Assembly: GCA_036480335.1 (NCBI GenBank)
Contig: JAZGGH010000045.1
Location: 1 to 5,052 of the forward strand
Direction: 5' to 3'
Length of the DNA stretch: 5,052 bases
Source of the DNA: JAZGER01 sp036480335
GTDB lineage: Bacteria; Pseudomonadota; Gammaproteobacteria; DSM-19610
This document shows positions 4,229-5,052 of the stretch, in pieces. Every line of letters starts with the position of its first letter. Positions within the stretch are counted from its first letter, which is position 1. The notes under the pieces are model-generated. The model saw only the letters and a list, made by a program, of their open reading frames with translations. It was not told the DNA's origin and made no database searches. The translations under genes were made by a program, and so were the position numbers.

Positions 4229-5052
4229 CTACAATCCCAGCTTTTTCTCCAGATAATGAATATCCGTTCCACCGGCCATGAAAGCAGCATCACTACAAAT
4301 ATTCTGATGCAAAGCGATATTGGTTTTAATCCCGTCAATCACTACTTCCGCCAAAGCCCCGCGCATACGCGCCAGTGCTGACTCCCGGTTATCTCCGTGC
4401 GCGATTAATTTAGCAATCATGGAATCATAATAAGGCGGTACGGTGTAACCATTATAGATATGCGTATCGACCCGAACACCTGGCCCGCCGGGCGCGTGGT
4501 ACTGAGTAATGGTACCGGGTGACGGCAGAAAATTGTCAGGGTCTTCGGCGTTAATCCGGCATTCGAAAGCATGACCAGTCCAGCTAATATCAGACTGTTT
4601 AAATGACAATCCCTCACCGGCTGCGATGAGCAATTGTTCTTTGACAATATCTATACCGGTCACCATTTCTGTGACCGGATGTTCGACCTGGACGCGTGTA
4701 TTCATTTCAATGAAATAGAATTCGTCATTTTCGTACAGAAACTCAAAGGTGCCTGCACCGCGATAGCTGATACGCCGACAGGCCTCTGCGCAACGCTCGC
4801 CCATCTCACTGCGTCTTTCAGCCGTGATGCCAGGCGCCGGTGCTTCTTCAACCACTTTTTGATGCCGCCGCTGCATAGAACAATCGCGCTCGCCGAGATG
4901 AATCGCATTGCCTTCACCGTCCGCCAGCACCTGAAACTCCACATGGCGTGGTGTTTCCAGGTATTTTTCCATATACACGACATCATCACCGAAAGAGGTA
5001 CGCGCTTCAGTTTTCGTCAGCGCAATGGAATTTAACAAATTGCCTTCGCTGT
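4229..5052 (-). CDS. accC: acetyl-CoA carboxylase biotin carboxylase subunit, C-terminal part (runs off window)
   Basis: AccC carboxylates the biotin on AccB using ATP and bicarbonate, the first half-reaction of acetyl-CoA carboxylase in fatty acid synthesis. The 274 codons here correspond to about residue 174 to the C-terminus of the roughly 449-residue enzyme. The frame is open to the window edge, so the 5' part lies outside. The fragment aligns without gaps to the E. coli numbering I recall. H209 (RHVEFQ), Q233 and H236 (SMQRRHQK), E276 (FEFLYE), E288, N290 and R292 (IEMNTRVQVEHP) and R338 (ECRINAEDP) are all present, so the active site is intact. The end FMAGGTDIHYLEKKLGL is conserved. 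accB should lie just upstream. Downstream, the mntA frame opens after 25 bp instead of prmA. The last codons are the right-hand member of the direct repeat described at 3250-3300. Confidence 0.97.
   Translation of the reverse strand, partial: SEGNLLNSIALTKTEARTSFGDDVVYMEKYLETPRHVEFQVLADGEGNAIHLGERDCSMQRRHQKVVEEAPAPGITAERRSEMGERCAEACRRISYRGAGTFEFLYENDEFYFIEMNTRVQVEHPVTEMVTGIDIVKEQLLIAAGEGLSFKQSDISWTGHAFECRINAEDPDNFLPSPGTITQYHAPGGPGVRVDTHIYNGYTVPPYYDSMIAKLIAHGDNRESALARMRGALAEVVIDGIKTNIALHQNICSDAAFMAGGTDIHYLEKKLGL
4250..4282 (-). repeat. resident copy of the accC-tail direct repeat flanking mntA-hepT
   Basis: These 33 bp inside accC (codons for FMAGGTDIHYL) are repeated in the same orientation at 3268-3300, offset by 982 bp, with 29 of 33 bases identical. 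The two copies bracket the entire mntA-hepT pair. The arrangement resembles the two attachment-site halves left when an element integrates into the 3' end of a gene and restores it, but no integrase is present in the window. Confidence 0.8.

Noticed and set aside
4634..5035. Plus-strand open frame of 133 codons
   Set aside because: It is antisense to accC, which is intact and conserved throughout.

Overview
The window looks like a gammaproteobacterial chromosome. Every gene I can support lies on the minus strand. In transcription order these are accC (biotin carboxylase, 5' part missing), a MntA-type nucleotidyltransferase, a HepT-type HEPN ribonuclease toxin, prmA (ribosomal protein L11 methyltransferase), a zinc-ribbon/DUF3426 membrane protein and dusB (tRNA-dihydrouridine synthase, 3' part missing). 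The accBC - prmA - DUF3426 - dusB (- fis) order is a familiar gammaproteobacterial neighbourhood. The GTAGGAGCGGCTTTAGCC repeat is a REP type known from Pseudomonas and relatives. I cannot name the species. A methanotroph- or pseudomonad-like lineage is plausible, but that is inference.

Layout by plus coordinate: 1-530 dusB; 531-929 AT-rich non-coding leader with heptamer repeats and half of a mobile repeat; 930-1850 zinc-ribbon/DUF3426 gene; 1851-2028 spacer with a GGTGGGGT palindromic repeat; 2029-2910 prmA; 2911-3349 spacer packed with repeats; 3350-3766 hepT; 3751-4203 mntA; 4229-5052 accC.

The unusual part is 3026-4290. A two-gene MNT/HEPN toxin-antitoxin operon sits between accC and prmA, starting 25 bp after the accC stop. 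On its far side, 3250-3300 holds a second, orphaned piece of the accC 3' end. It encodes the same 11 residues as the resident gene (FMAGGTDIHYL), and all four nucleotide differences in that stretch are synonymous. The toxin-antitoxin cassette is therefore bracketed by two direct copies of the accC tail 982 bp apart. This is the footprint expected from a gene-end-restoring integration or from recombination with a foreign accC. Next to the remnant lies a 147-bp element with terminal inverted repeats (TTAAGGAACCTCTGAT type) enclosing an inverted REP pair (REPIN-like). An extra end lies at 3235-3250, and a degenerate half copy lies at 798-843 upstream of dusB.

The core genes serve fatty acid synthesis (AccC), ribosome modification (PrmA) and tRNA modification (DusB). 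The toxin-antitoxin pair is an accessory passenger, probably transcribed by read-through from accBC.
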